DNA of 59,884 nt, from NCBI GenBank assembly GCA_028456385.1, contig JALNQF010000253.1, forward strand, positions 1-59,884. The letters run 5' to 3'. Below, one piece after another: positions 35,801 through 47,039 of the stretch; position 1 is the stretch's first letter, and each line of letters begins with the position of its first letter. The notes below the pieces were generated by a model, which was not told the origin of the DNA, ran no database searches, and saw only the letters and a list, made by a program, of their open reading frames with translations. Source of the DNA: Ophiosphaerella korrae (Eukaryota; Ascomycota; Dothideomycetes; Pleosporales; Phaeosphaeriaceae). The translations under genes were made by a program, and so were the position numbers.

Positions 35801-38365
35801 AGTAATAATCTTTATAAAGCTAGATATCTAAAACGCCTACTACTAAATTAGAATTAAAAAAGGTAATAAATAGAAAATAGTATTCTAAATATAATAGAGA
35901 TTATATAAATACTTAGTTATACCCTTTAGCTTAATAAACGTACTAGTAGCCTTTTAGGAAAGAATTAATATAGTACTAAGAGAGTACTTAGACGTATTTA
36001 TATTTATATACTTAGATAATATCCTTATATTCTTAGAAATAAAAGAAGAATACGTATAATATATATATAAAGTACTAGAAAAGCTAGTAGAGAGTAAATT
36101 ATTTTTTAAAATAAGAAAATACAAATTCTATATAAAAGAAATAGATTTCCTAGGATTTATTATAGAACTAGGAAAAATTAAAATTAATCCTAAAAAGATT
36201 AAGTTAATTAATAAATAGCTAATACTAAAAAACCTAAAAGAAGTACAATAATTTTATAGACTAGTAAACTTTTATAGAAAGTTAATAATAAGATAGTCTA
36301 AAGATATAGAACCTATAACAAGACTTATAAAGAAAGATACGCTATTTAAATAGATAAAGGAATGCGATAAAGTATTTAATAAAATTAAAAAGAAGTTTAT
36401 AGAAAACCTAGTTATTAGAATATATAACCTAGACCTACTAGTAATTATAAAAATAGACGTATCTAACTTAGTCTATAGAATAGTACTAATATAGGAAGAC
36501 CTAAAGACTAAAAAAGAATACTTAGTTAAGTACTTCTCTAAGAAAATAAAGCTAGTAGAGCTTAACTACCTAATCTATAATAAGGAAATACTAGTAATCT
36601 ATAAAGTATTTAAGTAATAGAGAGTATACTTATAAAGAGCTAAGTACTAGATAAAAGTCTATATAGACTATAAAAATCTTATAAGATTTATAACAAATAA
36701 AGAACTATTATAATACTATACTAGATAGTAGGAATTCTTATTAACGTTTAACTTAGAAATTATATATATAAAGAGTAAAGACAACTAATTTATAAATACT
36801 TTTAGTAGAAGACTAGACTTATAAGAAGAAGTAAGCGCTACTAGTATAGTTCTAGTTAAGAACAAAGAAGGATATTTAATCCTAAATATACTTAAAATAG
36901 CTATATTACTTAAAAGAAAAAGTAGTAAGCTAGATAAATAGATTTAGAAAATAATATAAGAAGTATCTAAAGAAATAGAAAAACTAGAGATTTATAAAGG
37001 ACTTATATAAGCGTATAAGAGAATATATATTTTAAAGAAGATCTAGAGAGAATTTATATAATAATTCTATAAATTACTAGTATATAGATACTAAGGAATT
37101 AATAAAACCTTTAATAGGTTACTATAAGACTACTATATCCTAAAAGTAAAATAACTAGTAATAGAGGTACTATAAGATTATATAGAATACTAGAGAAATA
37201 AGTATAATAGATATATACTATATAGGATACTATAACTAGTAGAAGTACTAGAATAACTATAAGGAGTTATTATAATAGACTTTATTATAAAACTACTAAA
37301 GTCTAAAGACCTAATAATAAGAGTTAAGTATAATAGAATCCTAATAATAGTAGATAAACTTATAAAGTACTTATACTTTAGACTATATAAAGAGAAAAGT
37401 AGGATAGAAGTTACTATATACTAGGTTCTAGGAACTATAATTAGTTAATATAGACTACTAGATAAGATTATTATAGATAGAGATATAAGATTTATATTAA
37501 AATTATAGGGAATAATAATAGCGTAATTAGGAATTAAATACGTAATATCTATAGTATATTATCTATAAATAGATAGATAATTAGAACATATAAATTAGAT
37601 AGTAGAATAGTACTTAAGATACTACCTTAACTATAACTAGAATAACTAGGTATAATTACTACCTATTATATAGTTAGTATACAATAGCGCAAAGAATATA
37701 GTAATAAGAGTATTACTTTTCTTTATAAATTATAGATTTAACTCTAGTGTATATAGAATACTAAGATTAGAAATATCTTAGTTTCTAAGAGGAGAAAACT
37801 TTACTAATAGACTTAAAGATATATATAATTAATTAAGATAGGATATAGAATTCTTGTATAATTAAATAGCTAAGTACTATAATAAGAAATATAAATAGGG
37901 ACCTTAATTTAAAAAGAAAGAAAAAGTATAGTTAGTATAAAAAAATATTAAGAGTAAACAACTAAGTTTAAAACTAGACTACGTTAAGATAAAACTATAT
38001 AAAGTAGAAAAAGAAGTTATACTAGTTATATTTAAGTTAAAACTACTAAGTAAAATAAAAATATACCTAACCTTTTATATAGTACTACTTAAGATAGTAC
38101 TATAGAATATAGAACTACTAGTATATAAAGTAGATATATATAGAGAATAAGAAGAATAAAAAGTTAAAGAAATTCTAGTATACTAGTTCTATAATAGTAA
38201 GAACTATTACCTAGTAAAATAGATAGGTATAGACGAAAAAGGGAAACTATAAGAAGATATATAGGAACTAGAAGATAACCTTAACTACTCTAAGAAACTA
38301 AAAGAGTTCTAAAGTTAAAACTTTCTAGAACGCCTTATAGTAAACTAAGAAAATTAGTACTACTA
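32900..38365 (+). pseudogene. Gag-Pol of element B
   Basis: Gag runs to two knuckles at about 33797-33835 and 33859-33906. The second reads YYKYRKLRHFIKDC, with the first two Cys now Tyr but His and the last Cys kept. A protease-end block, ILGI-L-W-like, lies near 35325. Reverse transcriptase: FIDKKGISNKRPYVDFRKTN near 35680-35740 and YLDN at 36009-36020. RNase H and integrase follow (VIIDFIIKLLKS near 37270). A chromodomain lies near 38200-38300 (YYLVK, stop, IGIDEKGKL, ELEDNLNYSKKLKEF). All stops are TAG or TAA. Confidence 0.88.
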
Positions 38366-38379
38366 ATAATAAATAGAGA

Positions 38380-38990
38380 GACGTTAAGAACGTCTAATAT
38401 AATAGGAGCTAAAGTAGCTTCTATAGCGTCTTTAAAGTCTATCTTAGCCTCTAAGATATAAAACTATTTAGATAATTTAGCATTATTATAAGCTTTTATC
38501 TTATAAAGACACTCTATATAAAAATAAAGATTTACTAGCTTATAAAGAGTTAGCTTATACTTAGCTTTAGCCTCTATAAGCTATAATAATAGTATCTCTT
38601 AAGCTTAGTTAATAGCTCGCCCTATACAACTTAGTAAGAAGAGACTATATAGAAATTAAGTACTTATACTCTACTAGAGAAATACCTAAAAGAGTATATT
38701 TGTATTAAATATTAGTAAGGATATACTTACTATAATACTTACTATCTTTTAAGAAAATAAGACAAGTAAGCTTTAACTAAGTATAATAGGCGTAGGGAAA
38801 TATTTTAACTCTATTACAAGTAATACAAGTAATAAGAAGAAGTTTATTATAATTAGAATAAGAAGATATAAAAAATAATAAAGAACTAGAAATAAATAAA
38901 GAAACTAGACTAATAACTTTAAGCCTAGAGTAGAGAAATAAAAACCTACCTAGAGAGGAGAATAGTATTATAGCTATAATAAGAGAAAAC
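38380..38990 (-). pseudogene. Possible antisense gene in the 3' part of element B
   Basis: On the minus strand, from the 3' LTR edge towards pol, a protein-like frame can be read: SSLGRFLFLYSRLKVISLVS, YKYTLLGISLVEYKYL, then after a frame change LIEAKAKYKLTLYKL, ECLYKIKAYNNAKLSK and LEAKIDFKDAIEATLAP. The same blocks recur in elements A and D. The charged, coil-like end looks like protein, but the sense strand is also fairly open once TAG is ignored, so the strand is not settled. It lies between the chromodomain end and the LTR. Confidence 0.4.
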
Positions 38991-39406
38991 TAATTTAAAC
39001 TAATTAGCCTTACTATAGATAATAAAAGCACGTATAACCTATAAGGTAATAAACTTAACTAGGAAACTAATTACAATAGAGATATATAATAAATTCGTAA
39101 TTTATAATCTTAGTAAATATAAAGTATAAAGCTAAATACGTAATAAATTTGTAATTCGCGATCTTAGTAAATACAAAGTATAAAGCTAGCTAAAGAGCCT
39201 AAGTATATAGTTAGTAGTAATACCTATTACTAAGATAGTATTAGTAATTTAATTATTAACTATAAGCGATAATACTAAGATAGTTATAAAACATCTTCTA
39301 TTATTTATAGTTTATTATAGATTATAATATAAACTTTTATTATTACTTTTTAATCTACTAATACTTTTTAGGTACTAGGAAGTCGACTCTAGTAACACCT
39401 CTTATA
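38966..39406 (+). repeat. 3' LTR of element B
   Basis: 441 bp, near-identical to the 5' copy; the differences I see are transitions such as ACAAGCGA against ATAAGCGA, as expected from RIP after insertion. Confidence 0.92.
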
Positions 39407-39780
39407 AGAAAAGTAATACTAGTTATATTTAAATTAAGGCTACTAGATAAAATAAAGATATACCTAATATTCTATATAGTACTACTAGAAAAAGTACTAT
39501 AAGAAGTAAAACTACTAGTATATAAAGTAGATATATATCGAGAATAAAAAAAATAAGAAGTTAAAGAAATTCTATAGTACTAGTTTTATAATAAAAAGAA
39601 CTACTATCTAGTAAAATAAATAAGTATAAATAAAAAAAGTTAACTATAAAAAGATATATAGAAACTAGAAGATAACTTTAACTACTTTAAGAAACTAAAA
39701 GAGTTCTAAAATTAAAATCCTCTATACTACTTAGTAGTAAATAAGAAAGAGTTATACTATTAGTAATAAATAGAGAGGCG
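39407..39780 (+). pseudogene. Gag-Pol of element A, end of integrase and chromodomain
   Basis: Picks up the reading broken at 32374, starting with the duplicate AGAAA. It matches element B around 38010-38360: a chromodomain-type YLVK..I followed by W-E..LEDNFNYFKKLKEF, with Trp now TAG. It ends shortly before the antisense candidate at 39790. Confidence 0.75.
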
Positions 39781-39789
39781 TTAGATACG

Positions 39790-40443
39790 CCTAACGTAGT
39801 AAGAGCCTAAGTAGCCCCTACTATATCCTTAAAATCTAGCTTAGATTCTAGAAGAGTAGACTATTTAATAGACTTCTTATTATTTAAGGCCTTTATTTTA
39901 TAAAGATAAAATAAATAAAACTAATATTCTTTTAGCGTATAATAAGAGACTTTATATAGCCTCTTATACTTCTTTTTAGCTTCTATAATCTATAATAATA
40001 GTTATTCTTAAGCGTAGTTAATAGCTCTCTTTATTATATCTAAGTATAGACGCGTAAATAAGCTTATTTAACTTATACTCTATAAGAGATACTCTAAAAA
40101 GATTATAAGATAATTAAGTATTAGTATAAATATACACCTTATAAGCTTTACTATATTTTAAAGAAATATAAACTAATAGAGGATATAAAGACTTATAATA
40201 TAAATAAGGAAATATTATAATACTATAGTGTAATATACAATTAGCTAATTAAAGATAATAATAAGTAGACTTAGTAGATATAAAGATAGAGGATAAAGAA
40301 CTTAATATTAATAAAGAAACTAGGCTAATAACCTTAGCTCTAGGATAAGAAAACAAGAACCTACTTAAAGAAGAGAATAGTATTATAGGAGTAATAAGAG
40401 AAATTAAAATAGAACTAAATAGCTTATACTCTAGCGCTAACAA
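39790..40443 (-). pseudogene. Possible antisense gene in the 3' part of element A
   Basis: A 64-codon open stretch begins with ATG inside the 3' LTR (40443) and reads out into the element: MLALEYKLFSSILISLITPI, then SRFLFSYPRAKVISLVSLL. Further on the same strand, in another phase, come IIEAKKKYKRLYKV, YLYKIKALNNKKSIK and LESKLDFKDIVGAT, matching B and D block for block. I cannot exclude that this is only 3' untranslated retrotransposon sequence. Confidence 0.4.
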
Positions 40444-40833
40444 AGTATAAGATAAGTAAAGTAATAAGCTAAGTTAGAAAGCTACTTATAATTAGAATAC
40501 GTAAGTAATCTCTTAATCTCTTAAGTATATAGATAGAAAATAAATATAAATTAATAGATTAGTAATCTATTAATCTATAGTTACTAAGACTAGATATAAG
40601 TAATAGATTAATAGATTAGTATAAATATATAGTTAGTAACAATATATATTATTAGGATAGTATTAGTAATTTAATCCTTTAACTATAGAACGCTAATACA
40701 AGATAATTATAAGATATCTTCTATTATTTATAGTTATTATAGATTACTATATAAACTTTTATTATTAACTTCTAATCTACTAATACTCTTTATAATAGGT
40801 CCTTTATAGTCGATAATAGGTAGGCCTATAATA
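40381..40833 (+). repeat. 3' LTR of element A
   Basis: 453 bp, heavily mutated, colinear with the 5' LTR except for the missing 264-bp insertion and a different internal repeat array. It abuts fragment C directly. Confidence 0.85.
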
Positions 40834-43769
40834 GTTTATTTACTCTAATTAATTATCTATTTATAAATAATATACTATTAATATTTAATATTTTATTTCT
40901 TATAATAAGTTTATTATTCTCTATAGTTTTAATATAAATTTTATATTTCTATTTATAATAATTTTATCTAGAACGCTATTTTAGATTATTATAGTTCTTA
41001 GAACTTAGTACGTAATAACTTCTATCCTTCTCTTTTCTTTATATAGTCTAAAGTATAAGTACTTTATTAGCTTATTTATAATTATTAAGATTTTATTATA
41101 CTTATCTCTTAATATTAAATCTTTTAACTTTAGTAACTTTATAATAAAGTTTATTATAATAACTTTTTAGAGATACTTTAGTACTTTAACTATCTATAAT
41201 ATTCTATATAGTATATATTTACTATACTTATTTCTATAATACTTTATATAATCTTATAGTACTTCTATTATTTATTATTTTACTTTAAGTATATAATAAT
41301 TCTATAAAAGCTTATCTAGTATTTTCTTAATTCTTTAGTATCTATATACTAGTAGTTTATAGAATTATTATATAAATTTATATTAAATTCTTCTTAAGAT
41401 ATATATCTTCTATATACTTTTATAAGTCTTTTTTAGATTTTAAGCTTTTTTATTTTTTTAGAAGCTTTTAATATTTTTTTATAAATCTAGTTTTTTAATT
41501 TACTACTTTTTTTCTTAAGTATTATAGCTACTCTAGGTTTATTTAAAAATTAATATCTTTCTTTATTCTTAATTAGAACTATACTAGTAGTATTTACTTC
41601 TTTTTATAAATCTAGTCTTTTACTTAGAGTATTTATAAACTAATAATCTTTACTCTTTATATATATAATCTTAAACTTAAATATTAATAAGTATTTCTAC
41701 TATCTTATATAGTACTATATTAAGTTTTTATATATTATAAATCTTATAAGATTTTTATAATCTATATAGACTTTTATCTTATATTTTACTTTTTATAAAT
41801 ATACTTTCTATAACTTAAATACTTTATAAATTACTAGTATTTCTTTATTATAAATTAAGTAGTTAAGCTCTACTAGCTTTATTTTCTTAGAGAAGTACTT
41901 AACTAACTATACTTACTTAGTATTTTAGTCCTCTTGTATTAATACTATCTTATAAACTAAATTTAATATATCTATTTTTACTATTACTAGTAGATCTAAG
42001 TTATATATTCTAATAACTAAGTTTATAGTAAATTTCTTTTTAATTATTTAAAGTAACTTTTTATATTCTTATATCTATTTAAATAGTATATCTTTTTTAT
42101 AAGTTATATTAATAGTTTTATTTACTTAAACTATCTTACTATTAACTTTTTATAAAAGTTTACTAGCTTATAAAACTATTATACTTCTTAGAAGTTCTTT
42201 AGTATTAGCTATTCTTAGATTACTTTTATTTTACTTAAGTTAATTTATATACTTTTTAGTTCTATAATAAACTCTAAGAAATCTATTTCTTTTCTTTAAA
42301 ATTTATACTTTCTTATCTTAAAAAATAGTTAATTCTTTACTAGTTTTTCTAGTACTTTATATATATATTATAGAAATTTATTCTCTAATTCTAAGAATAT
42401 AAATATATCTAGGTACTCTTTTAGGACTATATAAAATTTCTCCTAGAATACTACTAGTATATTTATTAATCTAAATATTATAACTATATACTTAAATAGT
42501 TTATACTATATTCTAAATACTATTTTTTATTTATTACCTTTTCTAATCCTAATCTAATATTAAGTATTCTAAATATCTAGCTTTATAAAGAATTTTACTC
42601 TTTATAACTTATTTTATATATTATCTATATATAGTAAAGAGTACTAGTTCTTACTTATAATTATATTTATCTTTTTAAAGTCTACGTAAAGTCTTTTATT
42701 ATTAGTTTCTTTTTTATTTATAAATATAAGTCTATATACTACTAAAAATTAAGAATTTTATATCTATCTTTTTATTACTACGTTTTTAATAAATATTCTT
42801 TTAATCTTTAATATTTCTTTAGTTTTTTAATAGACTAGGCTTTAACTTATTTTTTTTTCTAAGTCTATTACTAAATCTTATAGTTAATATTCTAGAAGAT
42901 AATTATTAGGTTCTATAAGTTATTTTTTTTATTTCTAATATTTATCTAGAAATTCTCTTTTATAGGTAACTATATTAGCTCTTAATATATCTTTTCTAGA
43001 GTAGCTAATATCTTTTATTCTTTAATTAATTCTTAGATTAGCTATCTATAACTATAGTATCTCTAAGATTATATCTTATTTAGTATTAGTTATTATTTTA
43101 TCTATAACTATATTTTTTATCTTTAACTCTTTTATTATAAATATAGAGAGTACTATTTTAAACTTTACTAGTTTCTAGAATAGTTTTTCCTTAATTATAT
43201 TTAGTTATTAGAGATACTTTTTTATAGTATAGCGTATTTTTTTTTCTTTTATAAACTTCTTTTATATAAAGTTCTTTATAGCTCTACTATTAATTATAAA
43301 TTATATCTTTTTTTTCAAAAATATACCTTTTTTTATAATATATAAGCTTATTATACTTTTAAGTTATTTTTACTTAACTTACTTTAAAAATTCTCTACTT
43401 TATTAAAGCTATAGCCTTACTTATTTTTTTTATTCCTTATATTTTAGGTATTTATTACTAGTATACTTATACTATAGTTTTTCTAATATATATTTTCTAG
43501 ATAACTTCTTTTTAGCTTTTATAGCTATACTTCTTTTACTAAGTATTTTTATAACTTTTTAGCTTTTAATATCTATAGCTTAAATTACTTTTATATAGTT
43601 ATAGCCTTTTTTCTATAATAACTATATATAGTTTCTTACTTTTAGTTTACTATATATAAAGTAATTTATTTTTAAGTATACTAGATATTTTAGATTTATC
43701 TATTTATTATTTTCTTTCTAGTATTTATTTCTACTAGGTCTCTTTTTTACTAGGATATAGTATATTATT
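40834..43769 (-). mobile_element. Gypsy fragment C: protease to integrase, minus strand
   Basis: Read on the minus strand from 43769, it starts at the end of gag/protease (homologous to about 34620 in B), passes through reverse transcriptase (around 42300-42900) and RNase H, and ends in integrase at 40834 against the LTR of A. It has no LTRs of its own in the window. The reverse transcriptase has lost its YLDD box by a 27-base deletion around 42399-42402. Its gag side is cut by insertion of D. Confidence 0.85.
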
Positions 43770-44219
43770 TATTACGTAGTTACCTATAATTAACTATAGT
43801 AACTACTTAAAAGTATTAGTAGATTAAAGGTAATAATAAAAGCTTATATTATAATTAAGTAAAAACTATAAATAATAGTTAATTTATATATATAATATTA
43901 AGTATTTACGTTCTAGGTTAGAGATTAGATTACTAATACTATCCTAATAATACGTATTTATTACTAATTATATACTTTAACTAATTAATTAATCTATTAC
44001 CTTTATCTAGTCTTAGCGACTATAGATTATAGATTACTTATCTATTAATTTATAATAAGTTTCTATCTATATACTTAATAGATTAAGAGATTACTTTACG
44101 TATCCTAGTTATAAGTTATTACTTAATCTAGGTTATTACCTTACTTATCTTATATTTTATTAATACTTTAGTTAAAACTAATTAGTTTTATTAGAATTTC
44201 TCTTATTACATATATAATA
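43770..44219 (-). repeat. 3' LTR of element D
   Basis: 450 bp; the reverse complement aligns with the LTRs of A over its whole length, including GTATTAGTAGATTA-like and ACTAATACTATCCTAATAAT blocks. Confidence 0.85.
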
Positions 44220-44880
44220 CGATTCTTTCCTTTAGGTAGGTTTTTATTTTCTTACTCTAAAGCTAAAGTTATTAATCTTATTTCTTTATTAATATAAAGT
44301 TCTTTATCTTCTTTTATACTTACTAAGTTTACTCTTTATTATCTTTAGTTAGTAAATTATATATTATACTATAGTATTATAATATTTCTTTATTTTTATT
44401 ATAAGTCTTTAAATCTTCTATTAGTTTACTTTTCTTTAAAGTATAGTAAAGATTATAAGGTATATATTTATACTAATACTTATTTGTTTTATACTTTATT
44501 AGGTATTTCTCTAGTAAAGTATATATTAAAGATACTTATTTATAATAAAGAGAGTTATTAACTATACTTAAAAAAAACAATTATTATAGATTATAAAAGC
44601 TAAAAAGAAGTATAAGAAGTTATATAAGGTCTTTTAGTATATACTAAAAGAATATTAGTTTTATCTTTTTAATAACTAGATATAGTTATCTAATAATTAG
44701 GCTTATCTATCTTATCTTTATAAGATAAAAGCTTTAAATAATAAGAAGTCTATTAAATAGTTTACTCTTCTTAAATCTAAGCTAGACTTTAAAGATATAG
44801 TAGAAGCTACTTAGGTTTCTATTATATTAGGTACGTTAGGTACCTCTTTACTTACTACTAGTAGTTCTATATTTTATAGT
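44205..44880 (+). pseudogene. Possible antisense gene in the 3' part of element D
   Basis: Antisense to D, hence on the plus strand: FPLGRFLFSYSKAKVINLIS, YTLLGISLVKYI, then KAKKKYKKLYKVF, EYWFYLF-like (Trp as TAG), YLYKIKALNNKKSIK and KSKLDFKDIVEAT, running into a Ser-rich SLLTTSSSIFYS end. Compared with A and B it has an extra segment of about 14 codons that looks like a local duplication. It is the third copy with the same block order. Confidence 0.4.
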
Positions 44881-44889
44881 ACTATTTCT

Positions 44890-45622
44890 AGTAGTACTAC
44901 GTAGAAGGTTAGATATATCTTTATTTTACTTAGTAGTTTTTATCTAAATATAACTAGTATAACTTTTATCTTAATTTTATATAGTTTTATTTTTACGTAA
45001 TCTAGTTTCAAACTAAGTTATTTACTCTTAATATTTCTTTAAACTAACTATACTTTTTCTCTCTTTTTAAATTATAGTCTTTCTATATATTTTTTATTAT
45101 AATACGTTACTATATAATTATATAAGAACTCTACGTCTTATCTTAGTTAATTATATATTTCTTTTATTCTATTTATAAAGTTTTCTCCTCTTAAGGTCTA
45201 AAATTTTATATCTTATAGTATTTAGTATATATTAAAATTAAATCTATAGTTGATAAAAAAATATAATACTCTTATTACTACGTTCTTTACGCTATTATAT
45301 ACTAACTATACTATAAGTAGTAGCTATACCTAGTTATTCTAGTTATAGTTAAGGTAGTATCTTAAGTATTATTCTATTATCTAGTTTATATATTCTAATT
45401 ATCTATTTATCTATAGATAATATACTATTAATATTTAATATTATATTCCTAATTATACTATTATTATTCTCTATAATTTTAATAAAAATTATATATCTCT
45501 ATCTATAATAATCTTGTCTAGAAAACTATACTAGCTAATTATAGTCTCTAGGACCTAGTATATAGTAACTTCTATCTTACTTTTTTTTTTATATAGTTTA
45601 AAGTATAAGTACTTTATAAGCT
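44890..45622 (-). pseudogene. Integrase end and chromodomain region of element D
   Basis: Minus-strand continuation of the integrase whose upstream part lies at 55043. It aligns with B around 37340-38250. The break falls in a GTACTTTATAAG block shared with B near 37360, and TATCT is repeated on both sides of F. Confidence 0.8.
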
Positions 45623-45627
45623 TATCT

Positions 45628-45905
45628 TGTAATAAAAGTTTATTAAATACTTAAAACTCTTATAAACTCTAGTATAAGTTAGAAGTAGAGCTAATATACT
45701 AAAGATTATAACATTATATAGTTATAATCTAAAGTAAGGCTAGTACGCTATATAGGCGTATAAAAGGCTTAATACTTATAAAAAGAGTAAAGTAAGTATT
45801 ATTTTCTCTTAGATACTAGTAGTACTATCGAATACTATCTATTATCCCTTTACTATCTCCTATAGCCTATAGTAAGTACTATTATCTTCTAGCTACCTCT
45901 TAATA
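45628..45905 (+). repeat. 5' LTR of element F
   Basis: 278 bp, ends CTTAATA. Keeps its TG start. Confidence 0.9.
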
Positions 45906-45999
45906 TAATAATACTTTTTTACTAATAGTTTAGAGATAATAATAATATACTCTTTATAATAGGCTATAATAATAGAAGAAAATATATAGTTAATAGTTA

Positions 46000-47010
46000 A
46001 ATAAGACTCTATATAGAGTATAAGTAGCGCGTAGCTAAGTTACGTACTAAGTATACTAGTAATAATTAAAGAACGTATTTGTAAAGTAACTACTAGACGC
46101 GATAAATTAGCTTAACTACGTATACTCTACGCCCTAGAAGACAAGATTATACGTCTAGAATAAGAATAAACTACTCTTTACGCTATAACTCCTAAGAATA
46201 ACTCTAAGGTTACTATTATTACCTCTTAAAAGCGTAACGTAGACTCTCTAGTTAATAATACGTGCGTAAAGTATACGTTTTACTCTAAAAAGCCTATAGT
46301 ATATAAAAGTAAATCTCTAAAAGAATACTAAGAGTACTATTACTTATATAAAATAGTATTTCGCTTTATACTCTAAGACTTTAGAGTAAAAAAAGATAAA
46401 GTCTTTTAGGCTATATAATACCTTAAAGGAGACCTACGTAAATAATAGTATACGTATATTAAGTATAATCTAAACGTAAATAAACTTTTTACTTAGGAGT
46501 ACTTTAAAAAGTACTTACTAAACCTACTCTCTAACCCTATTAACTATAGCTTAGAAGTAGTAATAGCGTACGCTATAGCTACTTAATATAAAGAATAAAG
46601 TATAAGATCTTTTACTAGATATCTAGATATCTTTAAAAACTAGCTTCTTTAGTATATAGAAGAATAAAGGATTTAGTACCTCTTTTTAAAACTATAGCCT
46701 AAACTATAAAGAGTAATTACTAACTATTATTAGGTTCTAGTAATAAAAGAAAACCTTAGTACCTTAAGCTTAATACTTAAGTATAACTTATATAATATAA
46801 TAAAATTACAAGAGCTCTATATAAATAGTATAAGTAAAGAAAACTTAAAAAAGGCCTAAATAAAAGAAGATATAAAGAACTCCTAAAATAAGTTAGTAGA
46901 TAAGTTTACTATTAAATACTTTAAGTACTATAAAAAGGGATACTATACTAGTAAGTACTATAGTAGTAACTCTAACTATATTCTAGTCTATATAAACTAA
47001 ATAAGAAAAG
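46000..47010 (+). pseudogene. Gag of element F
   Basis: A gag-like protein with W-I-Q-Y-L-KGDLR and SFTRYLDIF..L blocks and a knuckle at about 46919-46965. The knuckle should read C-x2-C-x4-H-x4-C but is YFKYYKKGYYTSKYY: every Cys and His is now Tyr (TGT to TAT, CAC to TAC). This is a textbook outcome of RIP on both strands. Confidence 0.8.
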
Positions 47011-47039
47011 GCCTAGCTTTATTATTAGCTCTAGGATAG

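Larger units (their letters stand above)
32375..39406 (+). mobile_element. Complete Ty3/gypsy chromovirus B, nested in A
   Basis: 7,032 bp with LTRs of exactly 441 bp each and target duplicate AGAAA at 32370-32374 and 39407-39411. B is a close relative of A in the interior but its LTR differs. Because it interrupts A's integrase it is younger than A. Both carry the same type of mutation. Confidence 0.93.
26532..40833 (+). mobile_element. Ty3/gypsy element A, interrupted by element B
   Basis: The 5' LTR begins TGTTACAGCAGTAACAAG and the 3' LTR at 40381 begins with its mutated twin TATTATAGGAGTAATAAG. The interior carries Gag with knuckles, protease, reverse transcriptase, integrase and a chromodomain in plus orientation. 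The integrase-chromodomain reading breaks at 32374 and resumes at 39407, where element B ends. Without B and a small insertion in the 5' LTR the element is about 7.0 kb. I find no matching 5-bp duplication at its outer ends (ACTTT against GTTTA), so one flank has probably been replaced. Confidence 0.85.
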
